Source of the DNA: Alistipes sp. Marseille-P5061
Lineage (GTDB): Bacteria; Bacteroidota; Bacteroidia; Bacteroidales; Rikenellaceae
Assembly (NCBI RefSeq): GCF_900290115.1
Contig: NZ_LT985748.1
Location: 151,116-191,118 of the forward strand
Reading direction: 5' to 3'
Length of the DNA: 40,003 nucleotides
Shown here: positions 23,939 through 32,491 of the stretch, in pieces
Position numbering within the stretch: position 1 is the first letter of the stretch
Layout of the letters: each line of letters starts with the position of its first letter
Position numbers and translations under genes: made by a program
Notes under the pieces: generated by a model
The model's database searches: none
What the model was told of the DNA's origin: nothing
The model's input: only the letters and a program-made list of their open reading frames with translations

Positions 23939-26338
23939 ATGAAAATCGCCCTTCATAACTTCCTCACCACGCTGCGGCGCTACAAGGCTTCGTCGCTGCT
24001 CAACATCGTCGGGCTGACGATGGTCTTCACGGCCTTCTACGTCATTCTGGTGCAGGTGCGCTGGGAGCTCACCTTCAACCGCGCCATCCCCGAGGCCGAA
24101 CGCATCTATCTGGTGGCCCCCCGCTCGCCGTTCGACGAAACGGGATACTCAATCTGCTCGACACGTCCCGACGGCGAACAGCTCATCGCCGGCTCACCCG
24201 AGATTGAGGCCGGCGGCTGCATTCGCCCCTGGCGCTGGGACCAACCCGTGTGGGTAAAGCGCCACGGCGAGTTCCTCCGTTTCCGGATGTCGCTCAACAC
24301 CGTCTCGAAGGGTTTTCTCGAGACCGTGGGGCTGCGCACCGTCGAGGGGAATCTCGCAGCGCTCAGTCAGCCCAACAGCATCGCCCTCTCGCGCTCGCAG
24401 GCCGCGCGGCTCGGCGTGCATGCAGGCGACATCCTCTGGCTCGGCGACCAAGAGGAGAAACGTGTCGATACGCAGCACGAGGTGGTGGCCCTCTACGAGG
24501 ATTTCCCCACGAACAGCTCCTTCGCGCACATCGTCGCCGTGACCGATGTCGGCGACCGGGACATGACCCCCTCCTACTGGAACGACTGCTACTTCGTCCG
24601 CCTGCATGCGGGGGCCGACCCCGACGTCCTGGCCCGCCGCTGGGAGCAGATTCACCGGAAGAACTACCGCGACTACATGGAGCGCATGGCCCCCATCTGG
24701 GGCGAGGAGCTGACCGAGGAGGAGATGGAGGACCCGTGCGACTGCCTGCTCGTGCCGCTCGATGGAATCTATTTCGACCGTCGGGTCTTCGACGGCATGG
24801 GCACCTTCCCCGGCGGCTCCACGACGCTGACCTACGCGCTGCTGAGCGTGGCGGTGCTCGTCATCCTCATTGCGCTGATTAACTTCGTCAACTTCTTCTT
24901 CGCCCTCGTCCCCGTGCGGCTGCGGGCGGTCAACATCTTCAAGGTCTTCGGCGCCCCGACCCGCTCGCTGCGCTTCAGCTTTCTGTTCGAGGCCCTCGGA
25001 TTCGTCCTCATCGCTCAGCTCTGCGCCTGGTATGTCGCCGTGGCGCTGAAGGGCTCCGAGTTCGCGTCGTATGTCAGCAGCTCGCTCGCTCTGGGCGACA
25101 ACCTCCCGGTGCTGGCCATCTCGCTGGGCATCTCGCTCGTTGCGGCGCTCGTCGCCGGCAGCTTCCCGGCGTGGTACATCACCTCGTTCAACCCGGCGAT
25201 GGCCGCCAAAGGGTCGTTCGTCGGTTCGACGGCCGGACGCCGCTTCCGCACGGCGCTGCTCGGCGTGCAGTTCACCATCTCCATCGCGCTGATTGTCTTC
25301 TCGGCCTTTACGCTCCTGCAGCAGCGTTACGTCCGCCGCTACGACCTGGGATTCAACCACGAGCGGGTGTTGACCTTCCGGACCGCTTCGCAGCGACTGG
25401 TCCGTGCCGACCGCTTCGAAGAGTTTGCCTCGGCCCTCGAGCAGAATCCGCAGATTGTCGGCGTTACCGCGGGCCAGGGCCCGCTCGTCGCCGGAAACCT
25501 CTCACTCTGGGGACGGGAGGTCGCCAGCGAAGAGGTGATGATTCACGTGCGTCCGGTGCGCAGCAACTTCCTCGACGTGCTGGGCATTCCGGTCATCGCC
25601 GGCGAAGACTTCAAGCCCGGATACGACCGCGACACGACGCTGCACTACATCGTCAACGACCTGCTCGCCCGCAAGGGGGCCGGGCTCGGATTCCGGCTCG
25701 ACGACGGCAATGTGGTCGGCATCTGTCCCGATTTCCACTTCCGGCCGCTGCAGTATCCCGTCGCACCGTTCGCCTTCGTGACCATCCCGGGCGACATGAA
25801 GTATTTCTTTGTGCGCATGGCCGCCGGAGCCGATTTCGAGGCGGTCTGCGACCATATCCGGAGGTGCGTCGAACGTCTCGACCCCGATTGCGAACCGCTC
25901 GAGATTCGCTTCCTGGACGAGGATATCAATGCCCAGTACGCCCGCGAGCGGCGCATTACGACCATCGTGGGGCTCTTCACGGTGCTGGCCGTCGTCATCG
26001 CCCTGATGGGTGTCTTCGGCATCGTGCTCTTCGAGACGCAGCACCGCCGCCGCGAGGTGGCCATCCGCAAGGTGATGGGCGCCACCACGCAGGAGGTGCT
26101 CCGCCTCTTCAACCGCCGCTACGTCCTGCTCGTTACGGTCTGCTTCCTCATCGCCGCGCCGGTGGGCTACTGGGCCGTCGACCGCTGGCTGGGTGCGTTT
26201 GCCTACCGCGTGCCGCTGCACTGGTGGCTCTTCGCCGCGGCCTATGTCGTGGTGCTTGCCGTCACGGTTGCCACCGTCACCTTCTGCTCGTGGCGCACGG
26301 CCAACGAGAATCCCGCCGACTGCGTGAAAACTGAATAA
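23939..26338 (+). CDS. ABC transporter permease, FtsX/MacB type (second of three)
   Basis: This 799-residue protein has the same layout as the preceding permease: an N-terminal helix after MKIALHNFLTTLRRYKASS, a periplasmic MacB-type domain, a first FtsX domain (about 295-420), a middle helix (about 435-460), a second periplasmic domain, and a final FtsX domain with VAIRKVMGATTQEVLRLFNRRY. It is a close paralogue of the third permease: both share the start LRRYKASSLLNIVGLT and the end CSWRTANENPA. I chose ATG 23939 because the paralogue starts at the same residue; the frame extends to a TTG at 23924. It lies 15 bp after the first permease gene. Confidence 0.9.
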   Translation: MKIALHNFLTTLRRYKASSLLNIVGLTMVFTAFYVILVQVRWELTFNRAIPEAERIYLVAPRSPFDETGYSICSTRPDGEQLIAGSPEIEAGGCIRPWRWDQPVWVKRHGEFLRFRMSLNTVSKGFLETVGLRTVEGNLAALSQPNSIALSRSQAARLGVHAGDILWLGDQEEKRVDTQHEVVALYEDFPTNSSFAHIVAVTDVGDRDMTPSYWNDCYFVRLHAGADPDVLARRWEQIHRKNYRDYMERMAPIWGEELTEEEMEDPCDCLLVPLDGIYFDRRVFDGMGTFPGGSTTLTYALLSVAVLVILIALINFVNFFFALVPVRLRAVNIFKVFGAPTRSLRFSFLFEALGFVLIAQLCAWYVAVALKGSEFASYVSSSLALGDNLPVLAISLGISLVAALVAGSFPAWYITSFNPAMAAKGSFVGSTAGRRFRTALLGVQFTISIALIVFSAFTLLQQRYVRRYDLGFNHERVLTFRTASQRLVRADRFEEFASALEQNPQIVGVTAGQGPLVAGNLSLWGREVASEEVMIHVRPVRSNFLDVLGIPVIAGEDFKPGYDRDTTLHYIVNDLLARKGAGLGFRLDDGNVVGICPDFHFRPLQYPVAPFAFVTIPGDMKYFFVRMAAGADFEAVCDHIRRCVERLDPDCEPLEIRFLDEDINAQYARERRITTIVGLFTVLAVVIALMGVFGIVLFETQHRRREVAIRKVMGATTQEVLRLFNRRYVLLVTVCFLIAAPVGYWAVDRWLGAFAYRVPLHWWLFAAAYVVVLAVTVATVTFCSWRTANENPADCVKTE

Positions 26339-26355
26339 TCAAAATACCGCTGTAT

Positions 26356-28749
26356 ATGAAAATCGCATTGAGAAACTTCCTCACCACGTTGCGGCGCTAC
26401 AAGGCTTCGTCGCTGCTCAACATCGTGGGTCTGACGCTCGCCTTTACGGCCTGCTACATCATTCTGGCGCAGGTGCGCTGGGAGCTCACCTACAACCGCA
26501 CGCTTCCCGATTCGGAGCGCATCTATCTGATTGAAACCACCGACTGGTACACTCCGGGCAGGTGGCAGGCATGGCTCAGCAGGCCTCTCTCCGAGCGGCT
26601 CATCTCCTCGACCTCGGCCATCGAGGCCGGCGGCTGCTCCTGGGGCGGCTTCGGCCCCATGACCGTGCTGCGCGAGAATGCTTCGAAGATGGGGTATGAC
26701 CGCTTCAACAACATCTATGCGGGCTCCATCTCGCTGCCGTTGCTCGACATCTTCGACTTTAAGCCCGTCGCGGGCGATGTTCACGAGCTGAAACGGGCGC
26801 AGAGCGTCATCATCTCGCGCTCGACGGCCGAACAGCTCGGTGTCGGTGTCGGCGACATGCTCTGGTGCGACATCGACCAGCCTTCGGCCGAGAACGCCCG
26901 CGAGGTGGTGGCCATCTTCGAGGATTTTCCCCAGAACTCGTTGATGAGCAAGTGCCACATGGCCATGGATTTGGGCGATAAGTCGCTCGACGACCCTTCG
27001 GAGTGGAGCTATAACTACTACGTCCGGCTCCAGCCCGGAGCCGACCCCGGAGCGATAGCCGATGGATGGGAAAAATTCTTCATCGAGATGAATCCCAGCG
27101 CGGCAAACGAGGATGGGCATCTCGACACGGCCCCCGTCCGTCTGTCGTGCATCCGCGACCTCTACTTCGAGCCCGACAGCCGCGTGCCGTGCGCGCAGGG
27201 GTCGCTCGTGACGACCTACACGCTGCTGGGCATCGCCCTGCTGGTCATTGCGCTGGCCTTCATCAACTTCGTCAACTTCTTCCTGGCGCTGGTGCCCGTC
27301 CGTATCCGTACGGTCAACACCTTCAAGGTCTTCGGCGCCCCGAACTCCTCGCTGCGCTTCAGCTTCGTCTTCGAGGCCGTGGGGCTGGTCCTCATCGCCC
27401 TGCTGCTGGCCTGGTACCTCTCCTTCGCCATCCAGGGCACCGAGCTGGCCAGCTACATCTCCGCATCGCTGAGCGTGGCGCAGAACCTCCCGGTCATCGG
27501 CATCCTGCTCGCCGTGGCGGTGGTCATGGCCCTTGTGGCGAGCCTCTATCCGGCATGGTACATCACCTCGTTCCCGCCCGCCATGGTGGTCAAGGGGTCG
27601 TTCTCCGGTACGGCCGGCGGCCGGCGGCTGCGCACGCTGCTGCTGGGCTTCCAGTTCACCATCTCGATGGGGCTCATCATCGCCACGGGATTCATCCTCC
27701 GCCAGCACAACTTCATGCTGCATCAGGATATGGGCTTCGACCGCCGCAACCTGATGGCTGCACAGCTCTCCGGAAAGGCGGCACAGGGCTATGATGCCCT
27801 GCGTAGCCGGCTGCTGGCCGACCCGCGCGTGGTCGACGTCACGGCGGCTGAAGGACAGTTGGTGAATGTAAGCCGCATGGGTTGGGGCCGCCGGTACAAG
27901 GATGAAGCTATCGCCCTGCAGGCCTATATCGTGCGGTGGAACTTCCTCAAGATGATGGGTATCCCCATTGTCGACGGCCGCGATTTCCTCGAATCGGACG
28001 AGCACAAGGAGACCGGCATGCTGATTTGCAACGAGACGGCCCGCGACGAATACAAACTCGAGCTGAACGACGTAATCGGCGGATTCCTGGATACGGACCC
28101 GCTCGTGGGTGTCTGCGCCGACTTCAACTTCCGGCCGATGCAGTACAGCATCATCCCCTTCGTCTTCTATGTCGTTCCCGATAAGTGGTCGCAGCGCTCA
28201 TCGCGGGTCCTCTACCTGCGCTACCGTCCCGAGGCCAACGTCGCGGAGGTGGCCGACTACATGCGGCAGTGCATCGCCGAGGCCGACCCGCATCTGACGC
28301 CGGGCGATATCGAGATTCGTACCTTCGAGGAGGAGCTGGGCTTCGAATATGCGAAGGAGCGGCGTCTGGCGACGGTCGTCGGGCTCTTCACGGTGCTGGC
28401 CGTGGTCATCGCCCTGATGGGTGTCTTCGGCATCGTGCTGTTCGAGACGCAGTACCGCCGCCGCGAGGTGGCCGTGCGCAAGGTGATGGGGGCCACCACA
28501 GGCGAGGTGCTCCGCCTCTTCAACCGCCGCTACCTCTGGATGGTCGTCATCTGCTTCGTCATCGCCCTGCCGCTGAGCCTCTGGATTGTCAACCGCTGGA
28601 TGGCCTCGTTCGCCTACCGCGCCCCCTTCACGGTGTGGATTCCCGTGGCGGCGCTCGCCGCGGTGCTCCTCGTTACGGCTGCCACGGTGACCTTCTGCTC
28701 GTGGCGTACGGCCAACGAGAACCCCGCCGAATCGGTCAAGTCCGAATAG
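26356..28749 (+). CDS. ABC transporter permease, FtsX/MacB type (third of three)
   Basis: This 797-residue paralogue of the second permease lies 17 bp downstream of it. N- and C-terminal FtsX regions are nearly identical between the two (for example GLFTVLAVVIALMGVFGIVL in both), while the large periplasmic domains differ clearly. That pattern suggests a tandem duplication in which the substrate-facing parts diverged, or in which the ends were homogenised by gene conversion. The final coupling motif is VAVRKVMGATTGEVLRLFNRRY. It probably forms heterodimers with its neighbour. The ATG start is unambiguous, as the frame opens there. Confidence 0.9.
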   Translation: MKIALRNFLTTLRRYKASSLLNIVGLTLAFTACYIILAQVRWELTYNRTLPDSERIYLIETTDWYTPGRWQAWLSRPLSERLISSTSAIEAGGCSWGGFGPMTVLRENASKMGYDRFNNIYAGSISLPLLDIFDFKPVAGDVHELKRAQSVIISRSTAEQLGVGVGDMLWCDIDQPSAENAREVVAIFEDFPQNSLMSKCHMAMDLGDKSLDDPSEWSYNYYVRLQPGADPGAIADGWEKFFIEMNPSAANEDGHLDTAPVRLSCIRDLYFEPDSRVPCAQGSLVTTYTLLGIALLVIALAFINFVNFFLALVPVRIRTVNTFKVFGAPNSSLRFSFVFEAVGLVLIALLLAWYLSFAIQGTELASYISASLSVAQNLPVIGILLAVAVVMALVASLYPAWYITSFPPAMVVKGSFSGTAGGRRLRTLLLGFQFTISMGLIIATGFILRQHNFMLHQDMGFDRRNLMAAQLSGKAAQGYDALRSRLLADPRVVDVTAAEGQLVNVSRMGWGRRYKDEAIALQAYIVRWNFLKMMGIPIVDGRDFLESDEHKETGMLICNETARDEYKLELNDVIGGFLDTDPLVGVCADFNFRPMQYSIIPFVFYVVPDKWSQRSSRVLYLRYRPEANVAEVADYMRQCIAEADPHLTPGDIEIRTFEEELGFEYAKERRLATVVGLFTVLAVVIALMGVFGIVLFETQYRRREVAVRKVMGATTGEVLRLFNRRYLWMVVICFVIALPLSLWIVNRWMASFAYRAPFTVWIPVAALAAVLLVTAATVTFCSWRTANENPAESVKSE

Positions 28750-28803
28750 GCGGAATACAAACCCCGAAATCGTAAAACTTAACTAAACTAAAAAATATCT
28801 GTT

Positions 28804-29490
<687 letters not shown>

Positions 29491-29511
29491 CCCCCTCCCG
29501 GCGCATCGAAT

Positions 29512-29549
29512 GAAACGCCCCGTGACGGATACTCGTCACGGGGCGTTTC
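29512..29549. terminator. Strong hairpin terminator of the ABC operon
   Basis: A perfect 16-bp stem GAAACGCCCCGTGACG/CGTCACGGGGCGTTTC encloses a 6-nt loop, 21 bp after the ATPase stop. The convergent LytTR gene ends 170 bp away, so it may act both ways. The T-tract is short. Confidence 0.8.
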
Positions 29550-29721
29550 GTTGCGTGTTGCCCGACGTTTTGCCGGCTGCGGGGAGGGCCTGCCGGGCGG
29601 CTCAGGTTATTGCGTGGCGTGGCCGCGGGGTAGAGGGAACGGGGCTGCTGGATGGCAGGGTAGCGGGGCGGTGTTGTGCGACGGAGCGACAGGGGCCGTT
29701 TTCCGCCTGCGCCGGGCGCCG

Positions 29722-30501
29722 TCACGAGCCCGAGAACCAGTTCTTGAAGTCGTTGACGCGGAGCTTGCTGACCAGAATCTTGCCGTCGGTCGGCACCTTG
29801 AGGTTGATGGCCAGCCGGTTGTTGAACCACAGGTCGATGTCCTGCACGGCGCCGCGCGAGATGAGGTACTGCCGGTTGACGCGGAAGAAGCGCGCCGGGT
29901 CGAGGCTGTCGGTCAGCTCGTCGAGCGTGTTGGGAAGCACGTAGCGCTCGCGGTCGCTTACGACGGCCTTCGTCACCCCGTCGGCGATGCAGAAGTACTG
30001 CACCTGCTCGACGGCCAGCGGCAGCAGCTTGTCCCCCTTGCAGGGAATCAGGAAGTGGCTCTTGTAGTGGCCCTGCCGCTGCAGGCCGCGGATAAGTTCG
30101 GCAAGCGACTCGCCCGATGCGGCCGATGCGCCGGCACCGGCTGCGCCGTGCAGCGTCTCCAGCTTGTCGAGCGCCCGTCGGAGGTCGGCCGCGCCGATGG
30201 GCTTGAGCAGGTAGTCGATGCTGTTGACCTTGAAGGCCCGCAGCGCATACTCGTCGTAGGCCGTGGTGAAGATGACGGGGCTGGCGATGCGCACGTGTTC
30301 GAAAATCTCGAAGGCCGAGCCGTCGGCCAGATGGATGTCCATGAAGACGACGTCGGGCGCCGCGTGGCTCTCGAACCAGGCGACGCTCTCCGTGACGCTG
30401 TCCAGCGTGTCGATGACCTCGGTGCTGGGAGCGACCTCCTTCAGAAGGGCCTGCAGGTTGCGCACGGCCGCCTTTTCATCCTCAATGATTAACGCTTTCA
30501 T
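29722..30501 (-). CDS. LytTR-family response regulator
   Basis: This 259-residue regulator has a receiver domain (1-120) with E7/D8, phosphoacceptor D55 (VVFMDIHLADG), the switch region IFTTAYDEYALRAF and K100 (LLKP). A Gly/Ala/Ser linker leads to a C-terminal LytTR DNA-binding domain (about 155-255), with FFRVNRQYLISRGAV and KVPTDGKILVSKLRVNDFKNW as recognisable blocks. It is the last gene of the minus-strand metal-efflux operon and overlaps the kinase gene by 20 bp. LytTR domains bind direct repeats; none was identified with confidence near the operon promoter. Confidence 0.93.
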   Translation of the reverse strand: MKALIIEDEKAAVRNLQALLKEVAPSTEVIDTLDSVTESVAWFESHAAPDVVFMDIHLADGSAFEIFEHVRIASPVIFTTAYDEYALRAFKVNSIDYLLKPIGAADLRRALDKLETLHGAAGAGASAASGESLAELIRGLQRQGHYKSHFLIPCKGDKLLPLAVEQVQYFCIADGVTKAVVSDRERYVLPNTLDELTDSLDPARFFRVNRQYLISRGAVQDIDLWFNNRLAINLKVPTDGKILVSKLRVNDFKNWFSGS

Positions 30502-31561
30502 GGTTCTTGTCGGGTTGTTGCAGGGGAAGCCTTACGCAGAAGAGCCCCCGGTCGGCCGTAATCCCTATCTCCTTCTGCCAGAGCAGCAGATAACGCTTGG
30601 CCAGATTGTCGAGCCCGATGCCGGGGCCGGCCGGAGCCTGCCGCTTGGGCTGGATGCGGTTCTCGACGAGCAGCGTCCGGCCCTCGGTGCGGATGGTGAT
30701 GGTGAGCGGATTGCGGTTGCTGATTTCGTTGTGCTTGATGGCGTTCTCGACGAGCAGCTGCACCGACATGGGCGGCAGCAGCATCCCCCTTGTGGACTCG
30801 TCAATCTCCACCTCGAAGCGCAGATTCTCCTCGTAGCGCATCTTCATCAGGTAGATGTAGGCCTCGGCGAACTGCATCTCCTCGTCCAGCGTCACGCTCT
30901 GCCGGTCGTTGTCCTGGAGCGTGTAGCGCAGCACGCGCGAGAGCTCCTGCGTGTAGTCGAGCGCCCGGGCGGGCGACTCGCGAATCAGCGACTGGAGCGT
31001 GTTGAGCGAGTTGAAGAGCATGTGGGGGTTGAGCTGCTCCTTGAGCGACTCGAACTGGTGGCGCAGGCTCTCGGTGCGCAGCTCCTCGTTCTCGACGACG
31101 ATGCGCTGCTGCCGCACGATGAGGTGGAAGATGTAGTTGCTGCCCGAGACGATGCTCGACATGATGAAGTCGCGCAGCGGGTGCAGGTAGTGGTGCACCA
31201 TGGCGTCGATGGCCGGGATGTCGAACTGGTGGTGGAGCCAGACGAAGAGCTGCCCCAGAAGGTTGCTCGCCGCCCACGTCAGCAGGAACGAGAGCACCAT
31301 CTTCCACCCGGTCACCCGCACCAGCGGCGAATTGAAGTGGAAGATGAGCGCATTGAAGCCGAAGAGCAGCAGCAGCGAGATGAAGGTGAAGAGTATCTCG
31401 TTGAAGACATCCTTGGGCTCCATCCCCGTGAAGAGCTGCTCGCGTTCGAAGCTGTCCGAGAGCGACAGCACCTCGGGAAAGTGTATCAGCACGGCCACCA
31501 CGGCCGAGACCAGGAGCGTGGAGAGCAGATAGCGGTTCTTGAACGGAACGGAGGCTTTCAT
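30482..31561 (-). CDS. LytS/YpdA-type sensor histidine kinase
   Basis: This 359-residue kinase belongs to the His_kinase (PF06580) family that partners LytTR regulators. Four hydrophobic helices appear in the first ~150 residues (about 11-28, 55-75, 86-108 and 133-150), then a coiled-coil linker. The phosphoacceptor is H180 in LKEQLNPHMLFNSLNTLQSL. The ATP-binding part contains PPMSVQLLVENAIKHNEI and GPGIGLDNLAKRYLLL. It lies 15 bp after the adaptor gene and overlaps the regulator gene, so sensor, regulator and pump are probably co-transcribed. The ligand is unknown; metal or envelope stress is suggested only by the neighbours. Confidence 0.93.
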   Translation of the reverse strand: MKASVPFKNRYLLSTLLVSAVVAVLIHFPEVLSLSDSFEREQLFTGMEPKDVFNEILFTFISLLLLFGFNALIFHFNSPLVRVTGWKMVLSFLLTWAASNLLGQLFVWLHHQFDIPAIDAMVHHYLHPLRDFIMSSIVSGSNYIFHLIVRQQRIVVENEELRTESLRHQFESLKEQLNPHMLFNSLNTLQSLIRESPARALDYTQELSRVLRYTLQDNDRQSVTLDEEMQFAEAYIYLMKMRYEENLRFEVEIDESTRGMLLPPMSVQLLVENAIKHNEISNRNPLTITIRTEGRTLLVENRIQPKRQAPAGPGIGLDNLAKRYLLLWQKEIGITADRGLFCVRLPLQQPDKNHESVNH

Positions 31562-31576
31562 GGTGCAAAAATAGCA

Positions 31577-32479
31577 TTATTTCCGCGCGATGCGCGCCAT
31601 GGCGTACATTCCCGGGCGGAATTGCAGATTCTGCCCCTCGATGCGGACGTAGACGTCAATCGAGCGGTTCTCGTTGTTGACCTGCTGGCCGACCATGGTG
31701 ATGACCCCGTGGAAGGTCTCCCCCTCGATGCCGTTGACGCGGAACTCGACCCGGTCGCCCGCCCGCAGGTTGGCGAGGTCCTTCTCGTAGGCGGTCAGAC
31801 GCAGCATCATGTCGCTCTTGTTGACAATCTCGCAGAGCGGCTCGCCGACGTCGAAGTGGCGGCCGATGTTCATCTTCACGTCGGCCGCATAGCCGCTGAT
31901 GGGGGCCTTGATGTCGAGGTAGGGGATGATGCCCCCGGCGAGCAGGCGCGTCGTGTCGACGCCCAGCAGTGCGAGCTGGGCTGCGGCGGCATCCATGCGG
32001 CTCCGCATCGAGAGGTACTCGGCCTTGCTCTGCTGGAAGTGCTTCTGCGACGAGGCCTCCTCGCGCGCGAGGGTCTGCTGGCGCAGGAACTCGGTGCGCA
32101 GAAACTCATACTGCGCATGGCTGTCGAGGTAGGACTGCTGCAGGGCGATGAACTCGGGATTCTCGAGCGTCGCCAGCACGGTGCCCTGCTTGACGTAGGC
32201 GCCGGGCAGCAGCGTGGTGGAGCGAATCGACCCGCCCATGGTCAGCGTCACCGTGGCGCGGCTCTGGGGCGGGAGGACCAGAATGCCGTTGAAGGTGGGT
32301 TCGTTGGGCACCGACGTGGCGCCCGATGCGGCGTCGACCTCGGAGGCGGGCTCTTCGGCCGGGGCGGCCGCGATGCTGTCGGTGGCGGCGGCTTCGGATG
32401 CAGCCGTCGAGGCCGGTGCGGTCGGAGCCGACGAGCAGGCGCAGAGAAGCGCCGCGATGGGAAGAAGTATCTTTTTCAT
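31577..32479 (-). CDS. CzcB-like periplasmic adaptor lipoprotein, short form
   Basis: This 300-residue adaptor would connect the RND pump to the outer membrane. MKKILLPIAALLCACSS has a lipobox with C15 as the lipid-modified residue. An Ala/Glu-rich linker runs to about 55. The lipoyl-like half-motifs are LLPGAYVKQGTVLATLENPEFI and IKAPISGYAADVKMNIGRHFDVG around a helical hairpin. The beta-barrel domain ends FRPGMYAMARIARK and the protein stops there. Typical CzcB/CusB adaptors continue another ~60-80 residues as a membrane-proximal domain, so this is a short form. It starts 12 bp after the pump gene. Confidence 0.88.
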   Translation of the reverse strand: MKKILLPIAALLCACSSAPTAPASTAASEAAATDSIAAAPAEEPASEVDAASGATSVPNEPTFNGILVLPPQSRATVTLTMGGSIRSTTLLPGAYVKQGTVLATLENPEFIALQQSYLDSHAQYEFLRTEFLRQQTLAREEASSQKHFQQSKAEYLSMRSRMDAAAAQLALLGVDTTRLLAGGIIPYLDIKAPISGYAADVKMNIGRHFDVGEPLCEIVNKSDMMLRLTAYEKDLANLRAGDRVEFRVNGIEGETFHGVITMVGQQVNNENRSIDVYVRIEGQNLQFRPGMYAMARIARK

Positions 32480-32491
32480 GACTGGATGTGT

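Noticed and set aside
26242..28005. 587-codon open frame on the minus strand
   Set aside because: It is antisense to the third permease; low-complexity charged product.
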